A stretch of 64,000 nucleotides of DNA, taken from NCBI RefSeq assembly GCF_003315135.1, contig NZ_QNRK01000004.1:9154-73153 (forward strand), in the 5' to 3' direction. Below are positions 1 through 9,584 of the stretch, one piece after another. How positions within the stretch are numbered: the first letter of the stretch is position 1; each line of letters begins with the position of its first letter. The stretch comes from Roseiarcus fermentans. GTDB lineage: Bacteria > Pseudomonadota > Alphaproteobacteria > Rhizobiales > Beijerinckiaceae. Position numbers and translations under genes: made by a program. Under the pieces are notes generated by a model. The model was not told the DNA's origin and made no database searches. It saw nothing but the letters and a program-made list of their open reading frames with translations.

Positions 1-3000
1 GATCGGCGGCGAACACGCCGTTGCCGACCGTCACCGTCCCGCCGCTCGCCGTGATCGCCGTGATGTGGCTCGCGTCCAGCGCCAGCGCCGACGGTCCGGT
101 CGCGACGCTCGCGGTCAGATAGGCCCCGATCGCGGCCGCCGTGTCCGAGACGACGAAGCCGCCGACGACCTTGTCGAGCAGCGGCTGGTCGGCGGTGAAC
201 TGCGCGATCGTCGCCGTGATCGCGCCGCCCTTGGCCGTGACCGAGTCGATGCGCGCCTGGTCGGCTTCGAGCCCGTCGAGGTTTCCGTTCAAGACGCTCG
301 CCCTGCCGGAGATCGCGAAGCCGCCCACAATTTTGTCGAGCGCCGGCTGGTCGGCGGCGAACACGCCGTTGCCGACCGTCACCGTCCCGCCGCTCGCCGT
401 GATCGCCGTGATGTGGCTCGCGTCCAGCGCCAGCGCCGACGGTCCGGTCGCGACGCTCGCGGTCAGATAGGCCCCGATCGCGGCCGCCGTGTCGGCCACG
501 GCGAATCCGGTCGGAAGCGCGTTCAGCGTGGACATGGTCGCCAGGACCTGCGCCACGGATTCCGTCGGCGCGAAGGTGTTGATGACGACGCCCGATGTCG
601 ACGGCTCGACGGCGGACAGGTCCAGGTTCGCGGGGTCGCCGGCGGCGTCGGTGATCGCGCCGCCGTTGAGGTCGATGGTCGACCCCGTCGTGATGCCGGC
701 CAGGGCCTGCTGACCGGCCGCGACGGTGTACTGGAACGTCAGCGCGCTCGTCCCGCCGCCCGACACGTAGTTCGCGTAGGCCACGCCTCCGGTCGCGAGG
801 TCGATCGCGATCCGGGGCGTTCCGGTGACGTCGACCGGTTGGTCGAACCCGACCGTGAACGTAAGCACGCTGCCGACGCCGTAGTCGCCGGCGGCGGGCG
901 CGCCGACCGACGTGACCGCGGCCGGCGTCGCAAAGGAGATCAAGGTTCCGTGCGCTCCATCCGCGCTGAGCGCGAAATTGGACGTCGCGTAACTGCCGCT
1001 CAAAACCAGCGCGACGGCTCCGCCGCCATTCGCCACCAGCAACGTTCCGCCGAGCCCATCGGCCAGCGGGCCGAAGAGAACGCCCACCGCGCTGCTGTAG
1101 CTGAAGTCGCCGAGATCGATGGCGTCGCCGGCGCCGAAGCCGGAGATCGTCGCTTGAAAGTCGCTCAGGTCGTCGAGCCTCAGATAGCCGCCCGAACCGG
1201 CGAAGACGACATCCTGGCCGGACCCGACAGCGCCGGAGACCGTCGCCGTTCCGCCCGCCAAGGTCAGTCCGCCCGTCACGACGCCGCCGGACGAGACCAC
1301 AAGCGCCCCCCCGCTGACGACCGTCGTTGCGCTGATCACGCCGCCCGAATGGACGAACGCAGAGAAGCCGCTGCCGACGAGCGTGTTGCTGGCGGTCTGG
1401 CCCGCGCCGACATTCAACGTCTCGTCGTACGCGTCGACGGAGGCGGCGGCGCTGGTGGAATGGCCGGCGTCGTCGGTGACGACGATCTGGAACTGGGTCC
1501 TGACGAAGTCGCCGAAGGCCGTCTGACCGGCGGTCGGCGTGAACGCCAGATCGTCGAGCGCGCTGGTGACCTGATCGGGGGAGCCGGTGACGGTGTAGAC
1601 GCCGGTCGTCGCATTGATGTCGCCGCCCGCCGAATCTGAAAACGCGCCATCGTTCGGCGACGACATTTGCACCGTGAGCGTCATCGCCGCCGCCGCCTCC
1701 CTGACCGAGGCGCTTTGGAACAGCGCGAACGTTCCCGTGTCGCTGACGCTCTGCGAGGCTGCGATCCCGCCGATCGCCGGCGCTACCGTGATGTCGGTCC
1801 CGCCAGCGCCGTCGTCGCTCAGGCGTAAACCGAGGGCCGAGAGGTTCAGCGTGTAGGAGCTTCCGTGCAGCGCGATGGTTACCGTACCGTCCCCATTGGC
1901 GACGATCGATCCCAGCGAGTCGTAGGCGATGCCGGCGAGATCGATGGTGTCCAGCGAGGTGAAATTCTCGATCAGATTCCTGAGCGCGCTCGGGCCGTCG
2001 ACCTTCAACGTCGGATCGGCGCCGACAGGGAACGCGATCGTCGCCGATCCGAGCGCGCCGCCGCTCGTCATCTCGACTGCGCCGCTGACGATCTTGACCG
2101 TTCCGGAGAATTGCGACGCATCGCCGGAGCCCACGAGATAGGTTCCGCCGCCTTCGACGACGACCTCGCCGCCGCCGGCGATGGTTCCGGTCAAGGCGCC
2201 GCCGAGCGGATTGTCGAGGATGAGCTCGCCGCCCGCGTCGAGTTCGATGGCGCCTTCGATCTGTCCGCCGGAATCGACGACGACGCCGCCGCTCTGGATC
2301 GTCAGGCCGCTCGCCATGCCGCCGACGCTGACAATCATCTCGCCGCCGCTGGCGACCGTCGTCGCGTTCGCGAGGCCGCCGGCGTTGATCACCTGCGAGC
2401 CGCCGGCCGAAAGCGTGGCGCTGGTCGCGACGCCGCCGTTCAGGATGGTCTCCGTGCCGCCGCCGGCCACGATCGTCCCGATCGCGAGACCGCCGGAGCT
2501 GATCACCTGCGCGCCGCCGGCCGACAGCGTCGTATCGGTCGCGACGCCGCCGTTCAGGACGGTCTCCACGCCGGACCACCCGGAGACGAGCGCGCCGAGC
2601 GCGCTGCCGCCGGAGATTGTCTCGCTGCCGCCAACGCCGACGACCAGCGCGCTGGCGAAACCGCCGGAGTGGACGACTTCCGCACCGCCATCGTAGACCG
2701 AGCCGGCGATGTCGACGCCGCCGGAGGATACGACATTGCTTCCGCCGCTAACCACGGTGTTCGAGGTGATTCCGCCGTCCGCCACCTCCACGACGCCGCC
2801 GAAGGTCGCCGTGGTGGCGAAGGCGGTCTCATCGGCGAGCACGTCGATCTCGCCCATATCGTGCACATAAACGTCGGTCGCTGTGCCGCCCTCGGCCGTG
2901 ATCCAGCCGCTGTTGGCGGCTTCGAACTTCGAGATCGTCGCGCCGTAGGCTTGAACCAGGCCGCCGGCCGACACCAGGGCGTTCCACAAGATCGGCACCC

Positions 3001-6000
3001 CCATCGACGTGCCGGTGAAGTTCATCGGCATGCTGGCCACGGCATATCCGGCGCCGAGAAGCGTCAGGACGCCGCCAACGATGTCAGTGGGGCTTCCATC
3101 GGCGTTGGCGATTTGCATCGCGCCTTTCACAACAGTCGTGGCGGTCTTGGCAAGACCCAAAGCAACCTTGATATTCGCTGAGGTAAGATTGGTTATCCCG
3201 GCTTTGCCGCCCGATTCAACATTGATGTCTTTTAACGTAGCCTGAATGTCCGCGTCTGTATATTCGGCTTCGAAGTCGCCGTCATTTTCGACGGCTATGC
3301 TCTCGACGTCTGTACAATCTTGCTCTTCGTCTTTAGAAAACGAGGCGATCGAAATATTCTCTTGCTCGCCTCCCTTTTGGACAAGCTCGCTATTTTGCTC
3401 CAGGCTAAAGTTTTCGATGTTGTCGTTCGACGCCTCTAAATTCGAGTCTACTATCTCGATACCCAAGAACTCCTCGTTCTGCTTCAGATTAACGTCTTGG
3501 TTGACTACTTGCGTATCATTGCTAATATCGGATTGTTCAGAGAAGTCACCCAGTTGTTTTTCTGCTGCCGCATCATTGCTAACGTTATCCAGGTTATTTG
3601 TGGCCGCGTTGACGAGGTTGCTCTGTTCGGTGCTGTTTGCGCCTTTCGCGAGGTCCTGCTCAAGTGTAGAGACGGATTTTTCCGTTGTCGTTGCGCCTTC
3701 GTCTTCGAGGGCGGTGGTGGCGTCCTTCGCCACGGAACCGACCAACTTTCCGTCGCCAAGGACGTCCGCGCCTGCGGTTCCAACGACAATGGCGACGTTC
3801 AGGGCGAACAGAACGCCCGACACCACTTCCTTGGCGATTTCACCGGCGGTGGGCGTTTCGTACGTCGTGTTGATGTCGGTCCCGCCGCTCATCTCGCCGA
3901 ACAAACCGCCGCTCGAGATGTAGGTGCTGTTGGCGTAGCCGCCCGAGGCGATCTGGATCCCGCCGCCGCTGGAGATGTTGGTGTACACCGCGCTGCCGCT
4001 GGACTGAATGAACACAATGCCGTCGGCATCCGCCTGAGCGCCGAACGCGTAGCCGCCGTTGTAGACCTCGATGGTGCCGTGCAGTGTGCCGCTGCTGGTC
4101 TCGAACCCGGAGACCGAGGTAAAGTCGGCCACGCCTCCGGACGAGACGAACTCGTAGCCGCCGGCGTTGATCAAGTCGTCGAGGCTCAGGCCGCCGGCGG
4201 TCGTCACTTCTTGGCCCAGGACGCCGACCACCGTAGACACGGCGACGCCGCCCGACACGTCTTCAATGCCGCCCCGGTTCACCGTTGTGCCGCTCGCCAC
4301 GCCGCCGGACTGCACGAACAAAAAGCCGCCGCTGTCGACCGTCGCGTCTGTGACCGAAGCGCTGCCGGAAACGCCCAGAGCGCCGCCGGAGAGCGTGTCG
4401 TCATTGCCCGACGCCGAACCGCCCAAGGATACAATCCCGCCGGCGAAAACGATCGAATCGTTCAGAGCGCCGCCGCTGCCGACGATCGTGCCGCTGGAGA
4501 GCACCGACGCCGCCTCCACGACGCCGCCCGACATGAGCAGGCCGGCGCCGCTCGAGACGACGGTGTTCGACGCGGCGCCGCCGATGACCAGCTGGATCCC
4601 CCCGCTGTTCACCACCGTTCCGGTCGCCGTTCCAGCCGAGACGACCTGCGAGCCGGCGTAGGAAACGACGGCGTTGGACGTCTGCCCGCCAGAAATGACT
4701 TCCACGCCGCCCGGCGCAATCACGTCGCCGACCGCGACCCCAGAGGTCCCGACGATTTCCGTCCCGCTGGTCGTGACCGACGTGGCGCTCGCCAGGCCGC
4801 CGGACTGGATGAGCGCGCTGCCGCCGGACAGAATGTCCGTCCCGACGACGAGACCGGCGTCCACCAGGCTTCCGCCGGACGAGACCATGGTCGAGGCGGC
4901 CTCGCCGTTGAGCGCGACCGACAGGTCTCCTCCTGAACTGACCACCGTGCCCGCAGCGCTGGCGCCGGCGAAGACGCTCTCCACGCCGCCGAGAAGAACG
5001 GTCGTGCCGGTCACATAGCCGCCTTCATCGGCCTGAACGCCGTTCGATTTCACGACCGTGTCGATGGCGACGCCGCCGGACAGCACCACGATCTCGCCGC
5101 CGGCCTCCACGGTCGCGTTCAGCACGCCATAACCGGCGCTGACCACCAGGGTCGAACCGGACACGAGGACGTCGGCGTAGATGATGTGCCCGCCCGACTG
5201 GAGCACGGCGTTGACGACATTGGCGCCCGGGTCCTCGATCAGCGCGCCGCCGCGCTCGATCACGGTCCCGGACGCCGTCGCGCCGGACGAAACGTGCTGA
5301 ACGCCGCTCTGCTGCACGATGGTCTGATTGGCGACGCCGCCGCCGAGGATGGTCTCCTGGCCGCCGACCGTCGCTGTGGCGGCCACGCCCGCGACCGTCA
5401 GGGCGCCGCCGAATTCGACGGTCGCCCCCGAGTCGACGCCGCCCGCCGAAACGATCGCGACGCCGCCGGAGGCGATCGTATCGGCGAACGCGCTTCCGCC
5501 CGCCTTCACCGCCTCGACGCCGCCGCTTTCCACCGTCGCGCCGCCCAGACCGCCGCCCGACCCGACGACGACGGCGCCGGAATCGGCGACGATCGTGTCG
5601 GCCGCGCGGCCGCCCGAGGCGATCGCCTGCAGGCCGCCGTAGCCGACATGGGTGTTCGGATCGACCCCGCCGCTGACATAGGCGCTGGTCGCGACGCCGC
5701 CGCTCGAAATCACCTGGGCGCCCAGGACGATGGCGTCGCTGTCGACGCCGCCGGCCAGGATCGTCTCGCTGCCGCCGGACCCGACCGAAACATTGTAGGC
5801 CGTGCCGCCGGACCCGATGATCGCCTGGCCGCCGTCATAGATCACGGTCCCGTTGGCGCTTCCCAACTGATAGACGCTCTCCACGCCCCCGTTGTAGATC
5901 TGCGCGCCACTGTCCGCGCCGCCCTGCGCATAGCCGCTGTCGCCTGCGCTCGACGAGGAAAACACATCGTCGACGCCGCCCGAAGACACCTGCGTGTTGA

Positions 6001-9000
6001 TCGCGACGCCGCCTTGCAGCACCGACTGAGCGCCGCCGGCGGCGATGGCGTTGCCGCGGCCGCGGCCGCCGCTCTCGAAGACGATCAGGCCGCCATCGCC
6101 CACGAAGGAGGCGTCGACGCGTCGGCCGGGCCCGACCTCGAGGGAATTGTCGATCAGGCTGGTTCCGAGGGCGGCCATATCTCCGCCGAAGGACACATTC
6201 AGGCCCGCGGCTTCGATCGTTCCGCCGGAGTCGAGCGTCGGAAGGAAATTGAACCCGCCGGGCGCGGCGGAGACATAGCCGCCGGACTGGATCGTGGTGC
6301 TCCATGTCGCCGCGCTGGTGGCCTCATCGAGCGCGCCGCCCGCCTCCACGACCGTGTCGTACATGCGATAGCCGGCCAGCGCGCTGAAGGTCTCGCCGGA
6401 GGTGATCACGAGGCCGCTGATGTCGATCTCGCCGCCGCTGATCAAGGTGTCGCCGGAGAGTTCGGCGACGATCACCGATGGATCCACGCCCGAAGCGTCA
6501 TAGACGAGGTCGCCGCCGCTGCTCACCGTGACGCTGACGCCGCTGCCGCCCGCCTGGACGGACACGACGCCATGCGACAGCACGACGCCGCCGCTGAAGG
6601 TCGCGCCGGACAACGCCAGCGCGGAGCCGCCGCTGCTGACGATGGCGGACACGGCCACGCCGCCCGCCATGACCGACTGGACGCCGCCGGAGGACAGGAT
6701 CGTGCCGCGGGCGAGGCCGCCGGAAGCAATGGTCTCGACGGCGCCGAACCCGACGACGGTCGCGGATGCGACGCCGCCGGGCCCGATCCATTCATGAGCG
6801 CCGGAGAAGACCGACGTGTTGAACGTGGCGCCGCCATCGACATCGACCGCGCCGCTGTCGCTGAGATTCGAGACCGGCGAACCGCTGGTCACGGAGACCG
6901 TAACCGAAGGGTCGACATAAATGCTGCCGTGGAACCCGGTCTGACTGCCGAGCTGCGTCGACGTCACGAGGCCGTCGGTGACGACCGCGCCGCTGCCATC
7001 GAGTTCGAGGACGCCCTGGCCGACGATCGCGCCGGCCGAAAGGGTGGTCGTCCCGGAAATATCCAGCCTGACCGAGCCGTAATCGAGCAGGCCGCCGGCG
7101 TTCAGCGAGGCCGAGCCGTGCGCGTAGGGAAGCGTGACGTCGGCGCTGGCGCCGGAGGAGACCAGCAACACGCCGCCGGAATCGATCCGGGTTCCCGACG
7201 CGACGGCGCCGAGCAGGAGAACGGCGCTGCCCGAGGACAGAATTTCCGTATCGAGCGCGGATGCGCCGGAGGCGATCAGCAGGCGCCCGCCCGACGACAC
7301 CATCGCGTCGATCGCGGCGGCGCCTTGAACGTCCGCGAACAATTGCCCACCGAACCCGATCTGCGCCGAGAGCGCGGACACATTGGCGCTGAGATCGAGC
7401 GTCTGGCCATTGCCGCCCGAAACGCCGAGGGCGTAGTTCACAAACTCTTCCGTCGCCCCGGTCTCGACAGTCGCGTCCGTGACCCGGGCGCCGGAGTCGA
7501 TGATCAGCGTGCCCCCGCTGGAGACGGTGACGTCAGTGACCGAGCCGCCCGACTGGACGGTGGCGACGCCGCGGGCTTCGACGACCAGCGCCGTCGCCGA
7601 ACCGCCCGACAGAACGTTCACTTGCCCCGCGCCGCTGGCGCTGTTGCCGGAGACCGACGTCGCATTCGCGACGCCTTCGTTCTCCACCCATTGAACGCCG
7701 CCCCCCAGCACGTTGGTCGACGTCGCCGTTCCGGAGACGCCGACGCTTTGCTGCCCCCCGGAATTGACCCAGGTGTTTATCGTCTTTCCGCCCAAAGAGA
7801 CATATTCCGTCCCGCCCGCCTGCGCCCCGGAGCCCAGGTGGGTCCAGCTGGTAAGGCCGCCGTCGATGACCTCGTCGTCACCGGTTCCGTAGACATAGTC
7901 TTCCTTCGCCGTCCCCCCCCACACGAGCTGTTGGCCGCCATCCAGGATATTGGTGTTGCTGGTGTTTCCGCCTGAGGAAACGGTTTGACCGCCGCCGGAG
8001 GAAACGAAGCCGTTGTACGAGGATCCGCCGGAGAAAACGTCCTCTTCGCCGCCGGCGTAGACGCTGGTGAAGACGGTCTGCCCCTGACCTTCGACGAAAA
8101 GAACGCCGCCCTTGGCGACTCCGAGGGCGAAACCGCTATAGCCGCTGGCGCTGATGACGGTCGAGGTGTTCGACAGCGTCCAATTCCGCTCGACGACATC
8201 GATGCCGACGCCGTTGGAGGCGGCGACATAGGTGATGGAGTTGGACGCGCCTCCGTCCAGCCAGATCGTGCCGCCGTTCTCGAGGGTGATCGCGGACGTC
8301 GTCGCGCCGGAGGAGATATCCAAGCCGCCGCCGGAGGACACCGTCACGGAGTTCGCCGTGGCGGCCGAATCGATGAACAGGAAGCCGCCGCTCAGGATCG
8401 TCGTCGACGTCGCCGACCCGTGATCCCACACATTGCCGGAGTCGGAAATCGTCGTGCTGCTCAAACTGCCGCCGACGTCGACTCCGACCTGGCCGCCGCT
8501 GCTCACCAGAACGTCTCTAGCGTAGCCTCCGCTCTTCAAATCGATAAGGCCGCCGCTGGAAGCTCCCGGGCTTTGCTCCACCATCGCGTGACTAAGAACA
8601 CCCAGGGAGGAGACGACGAGCGTTCCATAAACTTGCGTTCTTGGAGCGTTAGCGCCGTATGGCGTCTCGGAAGCATGGGCATCGACTTCTTCATACCCAC
8701 CGAATTCAACAACGGTCGCTTGGATATTCGCACCGCCGTCATTGAATGTATATGAATTGTCGATCGCGCTAAGCCTCCCTCCGGAGGACACCGTCGTGTC
8801 GACTGCCTCACCGAAGTGAGAAACAATCCCCACGCCGCCGCTCATGATGGTGATTCCGTTCGCGGAGTTATTCTGGCTACCGGTTGAATTACTGACGATC
8901 ATCGTGGCGCCGTAGCCAATGACGCTGTCGAACAGATGGCCGCCGCTCGTGACCACAACTGTAGAAATGTTGCCGCCTTTGTAGGTCGACGGAAACGAGT

Positions 9001-9073
9001 AGCCGGAGTCGTTCGCCCCCTGATTGGTGAATGCGGATCCTGAGCTGTATGAAAACCCGTTGCCGTTCGTCAT
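1..9073 (-). CDS. Giant AIDA-type strand-loop-strand repeat adhesin (partial, C-terminus outside window)
   Basis: The frame is open from an ATG at 9073 to the left edge, about 3,024 codons. The first ~1,730 residues and ~2,080-2,300 are short degenerate repeats of the type VVSSGGxxxxTxVxSGG, the pattern of AIDA/TibA-type passengers that fold as a beta-helix. Residues ~1,730-2,080 are a non-repeat, acidic insertion. Further on come an Ig/cadherin-like segment (GVYTVTGSPDQV, ~2,485-2,515), a segment with TPRIAIDL (~2,730-2,790), and from ~2,857 DTAAAIGAYL-type repeats known from very large secreted alphaproteobacterial proteins. The start is supported by GGGGGA six bases upstream; an in-frame ATG at 9157 is possible. 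Neither start gives a convincing Sec signal peptide. The C-terminus, which would show an autotransporter barrel or a type I secretion signal, is not visible. The product is probably a cell-surface adhesin, O-glycosylated by the product of the divergent neighbour. Confidence 0.88.
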   Translation of the reverse strand, partial: MTNGNGFSYSSGSAFTNQGANDSGYSFPSTYKGGNISTVVVTSGGHLFDSVIGYGATMIVSNSTGSQNNSANGITIMSGGVGIVSHFGEAVDTTVSSGGRLSAIDNSYTFNDGGANIQATVVEFGGYEEVDAHASETPYGANAPRTQVYGTLVVSSLGVLSHAMVEQSPGASSGGLIDLKSGGYARDVLVSSGGQVGVDVGGSLSSTTISDSGNVWDHGSATSTTILSGGFLFIDSAATANSVTVSSGGGLDISSGATTSAITLENGGTIWLDGGASNSITYVAASNGVGIDVVERNWTLSNTSTVISASGYSGFALGVAKGGVLFVEGQGQTVFTSVYAGGEEDVFSGGSSYNGFVSSGGGQTVSSGGNTSNTNILDGGQQLVWGGTAKEDYVYGTGDDEVIDGGLTSWTHLGSGAQAGGTEYVSLGGKTINTWVNSGGQQSVGVSGTATSTNVLGGGVQWVENEGVANATSVSGNSASGAGQVNVLSGGSATALVVEARGVATVQSGGSVTDVTVSSGGTLIIDSGARVTDATVETGATEEFVNYALGVSGGNGQTLDLSANVSALSAQIGFGGQLFADVQGAAAIDAMVSSGGRLLIASGASALDTEILSSGSAVLLLGAVASGTRIDSGGVLLVSSGASADVTLPYAHGSASLNAGGLLDYGSVRLDISGTTTLSAGAIVGQGVLELDGSGAVVTDGLVTSTQLGSQTGFHGSIYVDPSVTVSVTSGSPVSNLSDSGAVDVDGGATFNTSVFSGAHEWIGPGGVASATVVGFGAVETIASGGLARGTILSSGGVQSVMAGGVAVSAIVSSGGSALALSGATFSGGVVLSHGVVSVQAGGSGVSVTVSSGGDLVYDASGVDPSVIVAELSGDTLISGGEIDISGLVITSGETFSALAGYRMYDTVVEAGGALDEATSAATWSTTIQSGGYVSAAPGGFNFLPTLDSGGTIEAAGLNVSFGGDMAALGTSLIDNSLEVGPGRRVDASFVGDGGLIVFESGGRGRGNAIAAGGAQSVLQGGVAINTQVSSGGVDDVFSSSSAGDSGYAQGGADSGAQIYNGGVESVYQLGSANGTVIYDGGQAIIGSGGTAYNVSVGSGGSETILAGGVDSDAIVLGAQVISSGGVATSAYVSGGVDPNTHVGYGGLQAIASGGRAADTIVADSGAVVVGSGGGLGGATVESGGVEAVKAGGSAFADTIASGGVAIVSAGGVDSGATVEFGGALTVAGVAATATVGGQETILGGGVANQTIVQQSGVQHVSSGATASGTVIERGGALIEDPGANVVNAVLQSGGHIIYADVLVSGSTLVVSAGYGVLNATVEAGGEIVVLSGGVAIDTVVKSNGVQADEGGYVTGTTVLLGGVESVFAGASAAGTVVSSGGDLSVALNGEAASTMVSSGGSLVDAGLVVGTDILSGGSALIQSGGLASATSVTTSGTEIVGTSGVAVGDVIAPGGVEVISGGQTSNAVVSYAGSQVVSAGTATGTVVNSGGIQLVIGGAASNTVVSSGAGLLMSGGVVEAASVLSSGTIVGSGGALNDSIVFAGGIVSLGGSASGNDDTLSGGALGVSGSASVTDATVDSGGFLFVQSGGVASGTTVNRGGIEDVSGGVAVSTVVGVLGQEVTTAGGLSLDDLINAGGYEFVSSGGVADFTSVSGFETSSGTLHGTIEVYNGGYAFGAQADADGIVFIQSSGSAVYTNISSGGGIQIASGGYANSTYISSGGLFGEMSGGTDINTTYETPTAGEIAKEVVSGVLFALNVAIVVGTAGADVLGDGKLVGSVAKDATTALEDEGATTTEKSVSTLEQDLAKGANSTEQSNLVNAATNNLDNVSNDAAAEKQLGDFSEQSDISNDTQVVNQDVNLKQNEEFLGIEIVDSNLEASNDNIENFSLEQNSELVQKGGEQENISIASFSKDEEQDCTDVESIAVENDGDFEAEYTDADIQATLKDINVESGGKAGITNLTSANIKVALGLAKTATTVVKGAMQIANADGSPTDIVGGVLTLLGAGYAVASMPMNFTGTSMGVPILWNALVSAGGLVQAYGATISKFEAANSGWITAEGGTATDVYVHDMGEIDVLADETAFATTATFGGVVEVADGGITSNTVVSGGSNVVSSGGVDIAGSVYDGGAEVVHSGGFASALVVGVGGSETISGGSALGALVSGWSGVETVLNGGVATDTTLSAGGAQVISSGGLAIGTIVAGGGTETILNGGVATSATLSAGGSQVINAGGLANATTVASGGEMIVSVGGMASGLTIQSGGVVVDSGGQIEGAIELDAGGELILDNPLGGALTGTIAGGGEVVVEGGGTYLVGSGDASQFSGTVKIVSGAVEMTSGGALGSATIAFPVGADPTLKVDGPSALRNLIENFTSLDTIDLAGIAYDSLGSIVANGDGTVTIALHGSSYTLNLSALGLRLSDDGAGGTDITVAPAIGGIAASQSVSDTGTFALFQSASVREAAAAMTLTVQMSSPNDGAFSDSAGGDINATTGVYTVTGSPDQVTSALDDLAFTPTAGQTAFGDFVRTQFQIVVTDDAGHSTSAAASVDAYDETLNVGAGQTASNTLVGSGFSAFVHSGGVISATTVVSGGALVVSSGGVVTGGLTLAGGTATVSGAVGSGQDVVFAGSGGYLRLDDLSDFQATISGFGAGDAIDLGDFSYSSAVGVLFGPLADGLGGTLLVANGGGAVALVLSGSYATSNFALSADGAHGTLISFATPAAVTSVGAPAAGDYGVGSVLTFTVGFDQPVDVTGTPRIAIDLATGGVAYANYVSGGGTSALTFQYTVAAGQQALAGITTGSTIDLNGGAITDAAGDPANLDLSAVEPSTSGVVINTFAPTESVAQVLATMSTLNALPTGFAVADTAAAIGAYLTASVATGPSALALDASHITAITASGGTVTVGNGVFAADQPALDKIVGGFAISGRASVLNGNLDGLEADQARIDSVTAKGGAITATIAQFTADQPLLDKVVGGFVVSDTAAAIGAYLTASVATGPSALALDASHITAITASGGTVTVGNGVFAAD
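3..493 (-). repeat. Near-perfect tandem repeat inside the adhesin gene, 348-base period
   Basis: Bases 3-145 and 351-493 are identical by eye (143 bases) at an offset of 348 bases, i.e. 116 codons. The unit encodes two diverged ~58-residue sub-repeats, one with DTAAAIGAYL and SHITAITASGG, the other with GNLDGLEADQARIDSV. The copy at the left edge is cut by the window, so the array may continue beyond it. Identity at the DNA level suggests recent duplication or gene conversion. Confidence 0.85.
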
Positions 9074-9584
9074 CCCTAATCCCCCAGGCGGAACAGCAGC
9101 GCGCGCGACCGGCGCCACGCCATCCCCCCGCACCACAGCCGAATGTACAACGAGCATTCCAGCGCGCAGTGATGCTGCGCTGGAATGCCACTCACGGTCC
9201 AAGACCCAGACTCAAGGTAACTTGTCAGTGTAAACTTGTCGTGTCAACGCATCCTGAGACCCGTCGCCAATCGTCCTCTCGAAGCCCCCAAACCCTCATT
9301 CTCCTTCAACGCGCGCAAGTCGCATAATGCCTGTCCCGTAATTCGTCACGCGGAGCGTGGACCGCCTCATTGACACGATCTTTACGTTCAAATTGCCGAG
9401 CAAGCCGCTCCGGAATGGCTAGTCTGCGGACATGACAGAATTGCTACGAAAAAGTCGGTCAAACATGAGACGAGCGTAGGTTATTCGGAGCGCAAGTCCG
9501 CTAACGACGGTATACTTGACACGTCGGTTCCCCTGGTTTGTCTGCGGCGCCTGGGTCACGCGAACGGATTTGAGGGGATATCCT
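9074..9584. promoter_or_regulatory. Divergent intergenic region between adhesin and heptosyltransferase
   Basis: About 510 bases with lower GC than the flanking genes. It must hold the promoters of both divergent genes. The octamer AACTTGTC occurs twice, at 9219-9226 and 9233-9240, with a 14-base period, followed by GTGTCAA, whose complement reads TTGACA toward the adhesin. A TTGACA at 9516-9521 points toward the heptosyltransferase. GAGGGGAT at 9572-9579 is a plausible ribosome site for the TTG at 9585. No gene is supported here. Confidence 0.45.

Noticed and set aside
3246-3923. Serine-rich plus-strand frame over the acidic insertion
   Set aside because: It is the complement of Glu/Asp/Asn-rich codons of the minus-strand adhesin, whose frame reads through the segment without a stop.
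65-7975. Very long plus-strand open frames (65-1639, 1865-3181, 3497-4936, 5186-7975) over the left region
   Set aside because: They are antisense readings of the adhesin repeats: compositions dominated by Arg, Asp, Ala and Gly, no family motif, and broken at the boundaries where the minus-strand frame runs on without interruption.
1-9073. Adhesin repeats considered as a CRISPR array or DNA-level satellite
   Set aside because: Most repeat units are conserved at protein level only, with variable length; only the 348-base repeat at the left edge is conserved as DNA.
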